DNA of 64,000 nucleotides from Modestobacter marinus (lineage in GTDB: Bacteria > Actinomycetota > Actinomycetes > Mycobacteriales > Geodermatophilaceae). Under the pieces are notes generated by a model. That model ran no database searches, was not told where the DNA came from, and saw only the letters and a program-made list of their open reading frames with translations. The position numbers were made by a program, and so were the translations under genes. Of the stretch, positions 50,611 through 60,409 are shown one piece after another. Where the stretch lies: assembly GCF_019799945.1 (NCBI RefSeq), contig NZ_JABGCH010000024.1, positions 1 through 64,000 of the forward strand. Direction: 5' to 3'. The first letter of the stretch is position 1, and each line of letters begins with the position of its first letter.

Positions 50611-51564
50611 ATGGCAGCGTCGCCCCGGAAGGGCAAGGTGACCGTCGTCGGCGCCGGCTTCTACGGCTCGACCACCGCACAACGTCTCGCGGAGTACGAC
50701 GTCTTCGAGACGGTCGTGCTCACCGACATCCTCGAGGGCCGCCCCGAGGGGCTCGCACTCGACATCAACCAATCCCGGCCGATCGAGGGCTTCGAGACCC
50801 GGGTGGTCGGGGTGGGTGGTGGCTCGTACGCCGGCACCGAGGGCTCCGACGTCGTCGTCATCACCGCCGGCCTGCCGCGCAAGCCCGGCATGAGCCGGAT
50901 GGACCTGCTGGAGACGAACGCCCGGATCGTGCGCTCGGTCGCCGAGGAGGTGGCCCGCACCTCGCCGGACGCCGTCGTCATCGTCGTCTCCAACCCGCTG
51001 GACGAGATGACGGCGCTGGCCCAGCTGGCCACCGGCTTCCCGCAGCACCGGGTCATGGGCCAGGCCGGGATGCTCGACACCGCGCGGTTCGCCAACAACG
51101 TCGCCGAGGAGCTCGGCGTGGCGGTGGCCTCGGTGCGCACCCTGACCCTCGGCTCGCACGGCGACACGATGGTGCCCGTGCCGTCCCGGTGCACCGTCGA
51201 CGGCAAGCCGCTGGCCGACGTGCTGTCCGAGGACCGCATCGCCCACCTCGTCGACCGCACCCGCAACGGGGGCGCCGAGGTGGTGGCGCTGCTGAAGACC
51301 GGTTCGGCGTACTTCGCGCCGTCCGCGGCGGCGGCCCGGATGGCCCGCGCGGTCATCGAGGACTCCGGGGCGGTCCTGCCCGTGTGCGCCTGGGTCGACG
51401 GGGAGTACGGCATCTCCGGGGTCTACCTGGGGGTGGAGGCCGAGATCGGCCGGGACGGCGTCCGGCGGGTCGTGCAGACCGACCTGTCCGACAGCGAGCT
51501 GGCGGGCCTGCGCGAGGCCGCCGAGGCGGTACGCGCCAAGCAGGCCGATGTGGCCGACCTCTGA
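50611..51564 (+). CDS. mdh: malate dehydrogenase, LDH-like type
   Basis: A 317-residue NAD-dependent malate dehydrogenase of the TCA cycle. The Rossmann loop is VVGAGFYGSTTA, the mobile Arg loop GLPRKPGMSRMDLL has the Arg residues that distinguish MDH from LDH, and the catalytic His lies in GSHGDTMVP. ATG 50611 is fixed by the leaderless promoter. icd follows 39 bases later, so malate and isocitrate dehydrogenases may be co-transcribed. Confidence 0.94.
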   Translation: MAASPRKGKVTVVGAGFYGSTTAQRLAEYDVFETVVLTDILEGRPEGLALDINQSRPIEGFETRVVGVGGGSYAGTEGSDVVVITAGLPRKPGMSRMDLLETNARIVRSVAEEVARTSPDAVVIVVSNPLDEMTALAQLATGFPQHRVMGQAGMLDTARFANNVAEELGVAVASVRTLTLGSHGDTMVPVPSRCTVDGKPLADVLSEDRIAHLVDRTRNGGAEVVALLKTGSAYFAPSAAAARMARAVIEDSGAVLPVCAWVDGEYGISGVYLGVEAEIGRDGVRRVVQTDLSDSELAGLREAAEAVRAKQADVADL

Positions 51565-51603
51565 CCTCGACGGTCAGAGCTGCAGAGAGGGAAGACAGGA
51601 CAC

Positions 51604-52818
51604 GTGAGCAAGATCAAGGTCGAGGGCACCGTCGTCGAGCTCGACGGCGACGAGATGACCCGGATCATCTGGCAGTTCATCAAGGACCAGCTGATCCTCC
51701 CGTACCTCGACGTCAACCTCGAGTACTACGACCTGGGCATCGAGAAGCGCGACGAGACCGACGACCAGATCACGGTCGACGCGGCCAACGCGATCAAGAA
51801 GCACGGCGTGGGCGTCAAGTGCGCCACCATCACCCCGGACGAGGCGCGGGTCGAGGAGTTCGGCCTCAAGCGGATGTACCGGTCGCCCAACGGGACGATC
51901 CGCAACATCCTCGGCGGCGTCATCTTCCGCGAGCCGATCATCATGTCCAACGTGCCGCGGTTGGTGCCGGGCTGGACCAAGCCGATCGTCGTCGGCCGTC
52001 ACGCGTTCGGTGACCAGTACCGGGCCACCGACTTCACGTTCCCCGGCGAGGGGACGCTGACGCTGACCTTCCAGCCGAAGGACGGCGGCGAGCCGATCGA
52101 GCGCGAGGTGTTCCAGTCTCCCGGCGCCGGTGTCGCGCTGGCGATGTACAACCTGGACGACTCGATCCGCGACTTCGCGCGGGCGTCACTGAACTACGGC
52201 CTGCAGCGCGGGTACCCGGTCTACCTGTCGACCAAGAACACGATCCTCAAGGCCTACGACGGCCGCTTCAAGGACCTGTTCGCCGAGGTCTTCGAGGCCG
52301 AGTTCAAGGACCAGTTCGAGAAGGCCGGGATCACCTACGAGCACCGCCTGATCGACGACATGGTCGCCGCCTCCCTGAAGTGGGAGGGCGGCTACGTCTG
52401 GGCCTGCAAGAACTACGACGGCGACGTCCAGTCCGACACGGTCGCGCAGGGCTTCGGCTCGCTGGGGCTGATGACGTCGGTGCTGATGAGCCCCGACGGC
52501 CGCACCGTCGAGGCCGAGGCCGCGCACGGCACGGTCACCCGGCACTTCCGGCAGCACCAGCAGGGCAAGGAGACCTCGACCAACCCGATCGCGTCGATCT
52601 TCGCCTGGACGCGGGGCCTGGCCCACCGCGGCAAGCTGGACGGCACCCCCGAGGTGACCCGGTTCGCCGAGACCCTGGAGCGGGTCTGCATCGAGACCGT
52701 CGAGAGCGGTCAGATGACCAAGGACCTCGCGCTGCTGATCTCCAAGGACGCCCCCTGGCTGACCACCCAGGACTTCCTGGCGGCCATCGACACCAACCTG
52801 CAGAAGGCCATGGCCTGA
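51604..52818 (+). CDS. icd: NADP-dependent isocitrate dehydrogenase
   Basis: A 404-residue homodimeric, eukaryote-like (type II) IDH that makes 2-oxoglutarate and [15 protein letters not shown] is the N-terminal motif, [14 protein letters not shown] binds isocitrate, [10 protein letters not shown] is the metal site, and AHGTVTRH with the following NP region binds NADP. GTG 51604 follows a purine-rich AGAGAGGGA. A repeat and a terminator follow. Confidence 0.96.
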   Translation: MSKIKVEGTVVELDGDEMTRIIWQFIKDQLILPYLDVNLEYYDLGIEKRDETDDQITVDAANAIKKHGVGVKCATITPDEARVEEFGLKRMYRSPNGTIRNILGGVIFREPIIMSNVPRLVPGWTKPIVVGRHAFGDQYRATDFTFPGEGTLTLTFQPKDGGEPIEREVFQSPGAGVALAMYNLDDSIRDFARASLNYGLQRGYPVYLSTKNTILKAYDGRFKDLFAEVFEAEFKDQFEKAGITYEHRLIDDMVAASLKWEGGYVWACKNYDGDVQSDTVAQGFGSLGLMTSVLMSPDGRTVEAEAAHGTVTRHFRQHQQGKETSTNPIASIFAWTRGLAHRGKLDGTPEVTRFAETLERVCIETVESGQMTKDLALLISKDAPWLTTQDFLAAIDTNLQKAMA

Positions 52819-52820
52819 GA

Positions 52821-52876
52821 AAGGACCCCCTGCCCCCGCCACTCGCAGGCCCGCGGCGGGACCCTGCAGGGGGGCC
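52821..52876 (+). repeat. post-stop palindromic repeat after icd
   Basis: AAGGACCCCCTGCCCCCGCC, a diverged middle (ACTCGCAGGCCCGCG), then CCCTGCAGGGGGGCC, two bases after the icd stop. The arms CCCCCTGC and GCAGGGGG pair. Confidence 0.7.
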
Positions 52877-52884
52877 GGACGACG

Positions 52885-52917
52885 ACGGCCCCCGCGACCA
52901 CCGGTCGCGGGGGCCGT
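52885..52917 (+). terminator. icd terminator hairpin
   Basis: A perfect 15-pair stem ACGGCCCCCGCGACC with its complement around three bases, 66 bases after the icd stop and directly after the repeat. Confidence 0.7.
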
Positions 52918-52943
52918 TCCGCGTGTCGGGGGGCCTCGGGGAC

Positions 52944-53006
52944 GTCGAGATCGGGGAAACCGGGCGCCGAAGAGGCTCAGGCGGCCCGGGATCCCCCGAT
53001 CTCGAC
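52944..53006. terminator. long inverted repeat between icd and the CAP gene
   Basis: GTCGAGATCGGGG and CCCCGATCTCGAC are 37 bases apart, and the bases between can pair again (CCGGG...CCCGG). It lies 5 bases after the stop of the minus-strand CAP-domain gene and may terminate it. Confidence 0.55.
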
Positions 53007-53011
53007 GGCGA

Positions 53012-53818
53012 TCAGACGCCGAAGTCCTGGGTCCACCACGGGCCGCCGGCGCCCTGGGCCACGCCGACCCCGAGCGTCCGCAGGCTGCAGTCGAGGATGT
53101 TCTCCCGGTGCCCGGGGGACTTCATCCAGGCCGCCATCACGGCCGCCGCGTCCCGCTGGCCCTGGGCGATGTTCTCCGCGCGCATCGACGGGACCCCCGC
53201 CGCGTCCGCCCGGTCCCAGGGGGAGACGCCGTCCGGGGTGTCGTGCGCGAAGTAGTGACGGTCCCGCATGTCCGCACTGTGCGCGCGGGCCACCGCGGCC
53301 AGGTCCGGGTCCGCGGTGAGGGCGGGGCAGCCGGCCGCCGTCCGCTCCATGTTCACCAGCGCGAGGACCTGTCCCTCGACGGTCGGGTCCGCCGCTGCCG
53401 GCGCGGGAGCGGGGGCCGGCGCGGGTGCGGGCGCGTCGGAGGCGGACGGCACGGGCTCGGGCGACCGGCTCGGCGGGGTCGTCGCCGGCTCGGTCCCGGC
53501 CGGCGCCGTCACGACGGCCGACGAGGCCGGACCGGCCGGCGCCGACGGTTCGGAGGGCGTCGCGGTGGTCGCCGGCGCGCTGGTGGAGGCCGGAGCGGGA
53601 GCCGGAGCCGGCGGAGTCGGCGGGCCGCCGGTCGGACCGGCGGACGGCGCGAGGTCGGTGAGCACGCCGTCCGCGGTCGCACCGGCCAGGCGCGGGACCA
53701 CCTCGCTGCGCATCAGGGAGGTGCCGGAGACGACGAGCACCACCAGGGCCACGACCAGCAGGACCGGGGTGGCGAGGCGGTGGGCGGGCACGCGCGGCGA
53801 GGGCGGGCGGGGTGGCAC
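53012..53818 (-). CDS. CAP/SCP-domain exported protein
   Basis: A 268-residue protein. A hydrophobic signal anchor (about 13-35) is followed by a long Pro/Ala/Thr/Ser linker (about 50-140) and a CAP domain (about 145-268; VLALVNMERTAAGCPALT, HSADMRDRHYFAHDTPDG, ENIAQGQ and MKSPGHRENIL). Bacterial CAP proteins of this YkwD type are secreted or surface-bound; their activity is not settled. GTG 53818 is chosen because GAGGA lies upstream and the anchor then sits at the N terminus. Confidence 0.82.
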   Translation of the reverse strand: MPPRPPSPRVPAHRLATPVLLVVALVVLVVSGTSLMRSEVVPRLAGATADGVLTDLAPSAGPTGGPPTPPAPAPAPASTSAPATTATPSEPSAPAGPASSAVVTAPAGTEPATTPPSRSPEPVPSASDAPAPAPAPAPAPAAADPTVEGQVLALVNMERTAAGCPALTADPDLAAVARAHSADMRDRHYFAHDTPDGVSPWDRADAAGVPSMRAENIAQGQRDAAAVMAAWMKSPGHRENILDCSLRTLGVGVAQGAGGPWWTQDFGV

Positions 53819-54020
53819 GGGACCGTCCTCAGGAGACAGCGGATCTGTAACGGGTTTGAGGGTAACCGGGCACGCAACGTGATCGGTAGCGGACGCCGGG
53901 GAACATCCCCAAGGGTGACGGGAGTTGTCCCCGCAGATCTGCGCACTGCCGCAGCCACTACCGTGGGGAGTTCCGGGAGCGTCCCGGCTGAGCCCACACC
54001 TCTGGAGGAGCACGCCGCTC

Positions 54021-55346
54021 GTGAGCGACGTCTGGCTCAACATCATCATGGTCGTCGCGTTCGTCATGGTCGGCGGCGCGTTCTCCGGGGCGGAGATCGC
54101 CCTGGTCTCCCTCCGGGAGTCGCAGGTGCGCTCGCTGGCCGATTCCGGCCGCCGCGGACAGGCGCTGAACAAGCTGCTCGCCGACCCCAACCGCTTCCTC
54201 GCCGCCGTGCAGGTGGGCGTCACCCTGGCCGGCTTCTTCTCCGCGGCCTTCGGTGCCAGCACGCTGTCCCGGCCGCTCGCCGACTGGGCGGCGGTCCAGT
54301 TCGGCCTGTCCCGCGGACTCGCCGGCACGCTGGCCCTCGTCGCGGTCACCATCGCGATCAGCTACCTGTCCCTCGTCGTCGGTGAGCTGACCCCCAAGCG
54401 GCTCGCGCTGCAGCGGGCCGAGGGCTTCTCGCTGGTCGTCGCCGCGCCGCTCAACGCCATCGCGAAGCTGTTCCGGCCGGTCATCTGGCTGCTGTCGAAG
54501 AGCACCGACCTGCTGGTCCGCCTGCTGGGTGGCGACCCGAAGCTGAGCGGTGAGTCGATCAGCCAGGAGGAGCTGCGCGACCTCGTCGCCGCGCACGAGT
54601 CACTGTCCAGCGACGAGCGCCGGCTCATCGACGAGGTCTTCCGCGCCGGGGACCGGGAGGTGCGCGAGGTCATGACCCCGCGCACCGAGGTGCACTTCCT
54701 CGAGGCCTCGATGACGGCCAGCCGCGCGGCCAAGCAGGTGGCCGACTCCAACTGGTCGCGCTACCCGGTCGTGGGCCGCAACGAGGACGACGTCGTGGGG
54801 TTCGTGCACGTGCGCGACCTGTTCCTGCCCGGCCACCCCGCCGGCCGGGCGGCGACCGTCGGCGACCTCGCCCGTGAGGTCAAGCGGCTGCCCGGCACCG
54901 CCAAGGTGCTCACCGCGCTGTCGGAGATGCGCCGGGAGAACCGGCACTTCGCCATCGTCGTCGACGAGTACGGCGGCACCGACGGGATCGTGACGCTCGA
55001 GGACCTCATCGAGGAGGTCATCGGCGACATCTACGACGAGTACGACGCCGCCGTCGCCGCGGAGTCCGGTGAGCCGTCCGACGGCCCCCACGAGGTCGAC
55101 GGGCTGCTCAACCTGGACGACTTCAGCGAGGCGACCGGGCTGGAGCTGCCCGAGGGCCCCTACGAGACGGCCGCCGGGTTCGTGCTGGCCGAGCTCGGCC
55201 GGCTCCCGGTGGTCGGGGACTCGGTGGCCGTGCAGGGCCGCCGGCTGACGGTGCTCGAGCTCGACGGCCGCCGGATCGCCCGTATCTCGGTCAGCCCGGC
55301 GCCGCAGACCGCGGACGAGACCACCGCAGAGGCCAGCGCTAGCTGA
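54021..55346 (+). CDS. CNNM/CorC-type membrane protein with CBS pair
   Basis: A 441-residue hemolysin-C/CorB-like protein. The DUF21 (CNNM) membrane domain spans about 1-190 (GAFSGAEIALVSLRESQVR, GVTLAGFFSAAFGA, SYLSLVVGELTPKRLAL). Two CBS domains follow (VMTPRTEVHFLEA; FAIVVDEYGGTDGIVTLEDLIEE), then the CorC/HlyC domain. Relatives export magnesium or cobalt. GTG 54021 follows TGGAGGAG; the frame is open further upstream without family sequence. It overlaps galE by 8 bases, convergently. Confidence 0.88.
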   Translation: MSDVWLNIIMVVAFVMVGGAFSGAEIALVSLRESQVRSLADSGRRGQALNKLLADPNRFLAAVQVGVTLAGFFSAAFGASTLSRPLADWAAVQFGLSRGLAGTLALVAVTIAISYLSLVVGELTPKRLALQRAEGFSLVVAAPLNAIAKLFRPVIWLLSKSTDLLVRLLGGDPKLSGESISQEELRDLVAAHESLSSDERRLIDEVFRAGDREVREVMTPRTEVHFLEASMTASRAAKQVADSNWSRYPVVGRNEDDVVGFVHVRDLFLPGHPAGRAATVGDLAREVKRLPGTAKVLTALSEMRRENRHFAIVVDEYGGTDGIVTLEDLIEEVIGDIYDEYDAAVAAESGEPSDGPHEVDGLLNLDDFSEATGLELPEGPYETAAGFVLAELGRLPVVGDSVAVQGRRLTVLELDGRRIARISVSPAPQTADETTAEASAS

Positions 55347-56346
55347 GGTCCCCGTGCAGGGTCCCGCCGCGAGCTTGCGAGTGGTGTGGGGCACGGGGGT
55401 CCTTCGTGAACGACCAGGCGTCGCCGACGATCTCGCGCAGGTCGGTGTGCGCCGGGGCCCAGCCCAGGTCGTCGTGGATACGCGCGGAGCTGGCCACCAG
55501 CCGCGCCGGGTCCCCGGTCCGCCGGGGCCCGGCGATGACCGGCAGCGGATGGCCGGTGACCTCGCGGACGGCGTCGACCATCTCCTGCACGGAGAAGCCG
55601 CTGCCGCTGCCCAGGTTGTAGATGCGGTGCTCGCCGGGCGCGGGGGCCGGCAGCGCGAGCAGGTGCGCGGCGGCGAGGTCCTTGACGTGCACGTAGTCGC
55701 GGATGCAGGTGCCGTCGGGGGTCGGGTAGTCCTGCCCGTGGACGGTCAGCGCGTCCCGGGTCCCGGAGGCCACCTGCAGGGCGATCGGGATCAGGTGCGT
55801 CTCGGTGGCGTGCCGCTCGCCCCGGCCGTACGCCGCCCCACCCACGTTGAAGTACCGGAGGCTCACCGCGGCGAACGAGTGGGCCACCGCGTACGAGGTC
55901 AGCATGTGGTCGACGGCGAGCTTGCTGGCCCCGTAGGTGTTGGTGGGCCGGGTCGGCGCCGTCTCCAGGATCGGCACCTCCTCCGGCTCGCCGTAGGTGG
56001 CCGCGGTGGAGGAGAAGACGATCCGGCGGCAGTCGGCCGCGCGCATCGCCTCGAGCAGCGCCAGCGTGCCCCCGACGTTGTGGTGCCAGTAGACCTCGGG
56101 CTCGACCTGGCTCTGCCCGACCAGGCTCTTGGCCGCGAAGTGCAGCACCGCCTCGGGGGCGACCTCCGCCAGCACGGGCGCGGAGTCGTGCAGCGAGGCC
56201 CGCACGAACCGGGCGCCCTCGGGGACGGCGTCCTCGTGGCCGGTCGAGAGGTCGTCGAGCACCGTGACGTCGTGGCCGTCGGCCAGCAGGGCTGCGGTGA
56301 CTACGCTGCCGATGTACCCGGCTCCGCCGGTGACGAGAACGCGCAT
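55339..56346 (-). CDS. galE: UDP-glucose 4-epimerase
   Basis: A 335-residue short-chain dehydrogenase-type epimerase interconverting UDP-glucose and UDP-galactose. The NAD loop is VTGGAGYIGS, the catalytic Ser-Tyr-Lys set is in SSTAATYG and the later YGASK, and YFNVGGAAYGRGE is typical. ATG 56346 is set by the leaderless -10. The last 23 or so residues, after GDAWSF, are encoded by the palindromic repeat, so the native enzyme probably once ended earlier. Confidence 0.93.
   Translation of the reverse strand: MRVLVTGGAGYIGSVVTAALLADGHDVTVLDDLSTGHEDAVPEGARFVRASLHDSAPVLAEVAPEAVLHFAAKSLVGQSQVEPEVYWHHNVGGTLALLEAMRAADCRRIVFSSTAATYGEPEEVPILETAPTRPTNTYGASKLAVDHMLTSYAVAHSFAAVSLRYFNVGGAAYGRGERHATETHLIPIALQVASGTRDALTVHGQDYPTPDGTCIRDYVHVKDLAAAHLLALPAPAPGEHRIYNLGSGSGFSVQEMVDAVREVTGHPLPVIAGPRRTGDPARLVASSARIHDDLGWAPAHTDLREIVGDAWSFTKDPRAPHHSQARGGTLHGDLS
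55347..55404 (-). repeat. palindromic repeat inside the 3' end of galE
   Basis: Minus strand: AAGGACCCCCGTGCCCCAC, then ACTCGCAAGCTCGCGGCGGG, then CCCTGCACGGGGACC. It is a good full-length copy, lying in the last codons of galE and one base past the stop of the convergent CorC-type gene. Confidence 0.75.
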
Positions 56347-56352
56347 GGTGCG

Positions 56353-56358
56353 AGCCTA
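56353..56358 (-). promoter_or_regulatory. -10 element for galE (leaderless)
   Basis: TAGGCT on the minus strand ends 6 bases before ATG 56346. Confidence 0.55.
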
Positions 56359-56405
56359 GACAGCACCCCGCCGGGGGGCGGCCGGCCGCGCGGAGGAGGA
56401 GCCCC

Positions 56406-57530
56406 GTGGTCAGCCCCCGTCCCACCGTCGCTGCGATGCCCGCCTACAAGCCGGGCCGCAACCCGGCCGACCTGGCCCGGGAGATCGGGGTCGAGCGCGC
56501 GGTCAAGCTGGCCAGCAACGAGGTCGCGTTCCCGCCGCTGCCCGCCGTCCTGCAGGCCATCTCGGCGACGGCGGGGGAGACCAACCGCTATCCCGACAAC
56601 GGCGCCGTCGTCCTGACCGCCAGGCTGGCCGAGCGCTACGGCGTCGAGCCGGCGCAGGTGGCGACCGGCTGCGGTGCGGTCACCCTCTGCCAGCAGCTGG
56701 CCCAGGCCTACAACGACCCGGGCACCACCATCGCCTTCGCCTGGCGGTCCTTCGAGATGTACCCGCTGCTGGCCCAGGTGGCCGGCGCGCGGAGCCGGCA
56801 GGTGCCGCTGGTCCCCGGCACGCCCGGCGGCGCCGCCGACACCCACGACCTCGAGGCGCTGGCCGCCGCGATCGACGACAGCACGCGGCTGGTGTTCGTC
56901 TGCAACCCGAACAACCCCACCGGGACGGCGGTGCGCCGCGCGGAGCTGGAGCGCTTCCTGGACGCGGTCCCTGGCGACACGCTCGTCGTGCTGGACGAGG
57001 CCTACCGGGAGTTCGTCACCGACCCCGACGTCCCCGACGGCGTCGAGCTGATGCGCGGGCGGTCCAACGTCGCCGTGCTGCGCACCTTCTCCAAGGCGTG
57101 GGGGCTGGCCGGGCTGCGGATCGGCTACCTGCTGGCCGAGGACGTCGCGGTCGCCGACGCCGTCCGCCGAACGCACGTGCCTTTCAGCGTCAACACCCTC
57201 GCCCAGGCCGCGGCGGTGGCGGCCCTGGCCAGCGAGGACGAGGTGCGCCGCCGCTGCGCGGCCGTGGTCGAGGAGCGGGCGCGGCTCACCGCGGCGCTGC
57301 GCGAGCGGAGCCTGCCGGTCGCCGACAGCCAGGCGAACTTCGTGTGGCTGCCGCTGGGGGAGCGCACCGCGGAGGTCGCCGCCGGGCTGGAGGGGCGCGC
57401 GGTGATCACCCGCCCCTTCGCCGGCGAGGGGCTGCGGGTCACGGTCGGCACCCCCGAGGAGGACGACGTCTTCCTCGGCGCGCTGGACGACGTCCTGAGC
57501 AGCCTCTCCACGACCGCTGCCGGAGCCTGA
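56406..57530 (+). CDS. hisC: histidinol-phosphate/aromatic aminotransferase
   Basis: A 374-residue class I/II PLP aminotransferase. ASNEVAFPPLPAV begins the domain, CNPNNPTGT and DEAYREFV are in the large domain, and the PLP lysine lies in RTFSKAWGLAGLRIGY. The Phe-aminotransferase (Pat/HisC2) branch is likely, because his genes are absent nearby; histidinol phosphate or aromatic keto acids may be the substrate. GTG 56406 follows GAGGAGGA. Confidence 0.88.
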   Translation: MVSPRPTVAAMPAYKPGRNPADLAREIGVERAVKLASNEVAFPPLPAVLQAISATAGETNRYPDNGAVVLTARLAERYGVEPAQVATGCGAVTLCQQLAQAYNDPGTTIAFAWRSFEMYPLLAQVAGARSRQVPLVPGTPGGAADTHDLEALAAAIDDSTRLVFVCNPNNPTGTAVRRAELERFLDAVPGDTLVVLDEAYREFVTDPDVPDGVELMRGRSNVAVLRTFSKAWGLAGLRIGYLLAEDVAVADAVRRTHVPFSVNTLAQAAAVAALASEDEVRRRCAAVVEERARLTAALRERSLPVADSQANFVWLPLGERTAEVAAGLEGRAVITRPFAGEGLRVTVGTPEEDDVFLGALDDVLSSLSTTAAGA

Positions 57531-58583
<1,053 letters not shown>

Positions 58584-58623
58584 GCACGTGTGCGGCCGCG
58601 GGGCCGACGAGCGGGGAGGGCGC

Positions 58624-59220
58624 GTGACCGAGCGCCCCTTCCGCGCCGACGACACCTTCGTCCACGACCTCGGAGCTCCCCGCCGGTCCCGGGACACCGC
58701 CGTCCTGGGTGTGGTCGTGTCGATCCCCGAGCCCTGGGCGCAGCTGTTCGTCGAGTGGCGCAGCAAGTGCGGCGACCCGCAGGCCAGCCTGGTGCCCCCG
58801 CACGTGACCCTGCTGCCGCCCACCGAGGTGGCGATGAGCGACCGGCAGGCCATCAGCGACCACCTGGCGCGGGTCGCCGCCGCGCACCCGGCCTTCGACA
58901 TGCACCTGTCGGGCACGGGCACCTTCCGGCCGGTGTCCGAGGTGGTGTTCGTCGCCGTCGCGCGGGGCATCGCCTACTGCGAGCAGATCGCCGCCGACGT
59001 GCGCAGCGGCCCGCTCGCCCGCTCCCTCAACTTCCCGTACCACCCGCACGTCACGGTGGCCCACGACGTGCCCGCCGACATGCTGGACCTGGCCTACGCC
59101 GGCCTGGCCGACCTGCACGTCGAGTTCCGGGTCGAGTCGTTCACCGAGTTCGAGCAGCTGCCCGACGGCGCCTGGGCGGTGTCCCAGGAGTACCCGCTCA
59201 CCGGGCCCGGCGCCGGCTGA
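58624..59220 (+). CDS. 2'-5' RNA ligase/2H phosphoesterase family protein
   Basis: A 198-residue protein with two HxT motifs, PPHVTLLPP and HPHVTVAHD, which define the 2H phosphoesterase fold that cleaves or forms 2',5'- or cyclic phosphodiester bonds in RNA-like substrates. GTG 58624 follows GGGGAGGG. It lies after trpS and before the YihY-family gene, an order seen in other actinobacteria. The natural substrate is unknown. Confidence 0.88.
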   Translation: MTERPFRADDTFVHDLGAPRRSRDTAVLGVVVSIPEPWAQLFVEWRSKCGDPQASLVPPHVTLLPPTEVAMSDRQAISDHLARVAAAHPAFDMHLSGTGTFRPVSEVVFVAVARGIAYCEQIAADVRSGPLARSLNFPYHPHVTVAHDVPADMLDLAYAGLADLHVEFRVESFTEFEQLPDGAWAVSQEYPLTGPGAG

Positions 59221-59260
59221 GCCGCACCGCGGCCGCCGGGCGGGCGTGATCGTCAGCCGG

Positions 59261-59266
59261 GACACT
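59261..59266 (+). promoter_or_regulatory. -10-like element for the YihY-family gene (leaderless)
   Basis: GACACT ends 6 bases before GTG 59273. Confidence 0.4.
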
Positions 59267-59272
59267 CGACCG

Positions 59273-60409
59273 GTGAGCGAGCCGCGGACCCCTGCCCCGG
59301 CTCCCGGTCCCGGCGGGAACGTGTTCGGCCGGGCCGCCGCCGGCGCCCGGGGGGTCCTCCGCCGGTCCCGGGACCGGTGGCCGTGGCTGGACCACCTGGT
59401 GCACGCCGGCGGCCACTACAACCGCGTGCAGGGCGACCTGCTGGCCGCCGGGGTCACCTACTACGTCTTCCTCGCGCTGTTCCCGGTGCTGCTGCTGGCC
59501 GCCTCCGTCGCCGGCTACGTGCTGTCGGGGAACCCGCTGCTGGAGCAACGCCTGATCCAGGGCATCCAGAACACGGTGCCCGGGGACACCGGGCAGCGGC
59601 TCGCGGACCAGGTGGACGGCGCCATCGACTCCCGCGGCGTGGTCGGGGTGCTGGGCCTGCTCGGCTTCCTGTTCATCGGGCTGGGGGCGGTCGACAAGCT
59701 CCGGGTGGGCATGGACGTCGTCTGGCGCGGCCGGCCCGACCCACCCGACTTCCTCCTCGACCGGCTCCGCGACCTCGGTGCGCTGCTCGGCCTGGGCGTC
59801 GCCGGGGGGATGAGCGTCGGACTGACCACGACCGCCACCGCCGCGTCGTCCCGGCTGCTCGAGTGGCTGGGGCTGGACCTCGTCCCCGGGTTCTTCCTGC
59901 TCACCGCCGGGATCGCGATCCTGCTCGCGCTGCTCGGTGACACCCTGGTGTTCCTCTGGGTCCTCAAGGGGGTGCCGGACAACCCGTTCGGCGTGCGGCA
60001 GCTGCTGCCCGGTGCGGTCTTCGGCGCGGTCGGCTTCGAGCTGCTCAAGCTGGTCGGCAACGCGTACCTGAGCATCATCGGCGACAACGTGACCGCGCAG
60101 ACCCTCGGCGGGATCGTCGGCCTGATCGTCTGGATCAACGTGGTCGCCCGGTTCGCGTTCTACACCGCGTCGTGGACGGCGACGATCCCGGCGATCGAGC
60201 GGGTGCGTTCCCCCGCCGAGCCGGAACCGGCGCCGGAACCGGGCGTCCCGGCAGCGACCGGCGAGCCGCGCTCCCGCCCGTCCCCGGTCAGGGTGGCCCT
60301 GGGTCTGCTGGGTGCCGGGATGGTGACAGGTGCGGTGGCGGGCCGGCTGCTGGCCCGCTCGGCGGGACGCGGTGCACCGCCCGCCGGCGCCCCATCACGG
60401 TCGCGGTGA
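59273..60409 (+). CDS. YihY/BrkB-family membrane protein
   Basis: A 378-residue protein with about six membrane segments. The family blocks DLLAAGVTYYVFLALFPVLL, LLGLFLFIGLG-like sequence and VARFAFYTASWTATIPAIE are present. The C-terminal tail is Pro/Arg-rich and ends with a further hydrophobic helix. The function is not settled, despite an old label as ribonuclease BN. GTG 59273 is supported by the -10-like GACACT; the frame is open to 59246. The last 122 bases overlap the convergent carboxypeptidase gene. Confidence 0.85.
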   Translation: MSEPRTPAPAPGPGGNVFGRAAAGARGVLRRSRDRWPWLDHLVHAGGHYNRVQGDLLAAGVTYYVFLALFPVLLLAASVAGYVLSGNPLLEQRLIQGIQNTVPGDTGQRLADQVDGAIDSRGVVGVLGLLGFLFIGLGAVDKLRVGMDVVWRGRPDPPDFLLDRLRDLGALLGLGVAGGMSVGLTTTATAASSRLLEWLGLDLVPGFFLLTAGIAILLALLGDTLVFLWVLKGVPDNPFGVRQLLPGAVFGAVGFELLKLVGNAYLSIIGDNVTAQTLGGIVGLIVWINVVARFAFYTASWTATIPAIERVRSPAEPEPAPEPGVPAATGEPRSRPSPVRVALGLLGAGMVTGAVAGRLLARSAGRGAPPAGAPSRSR

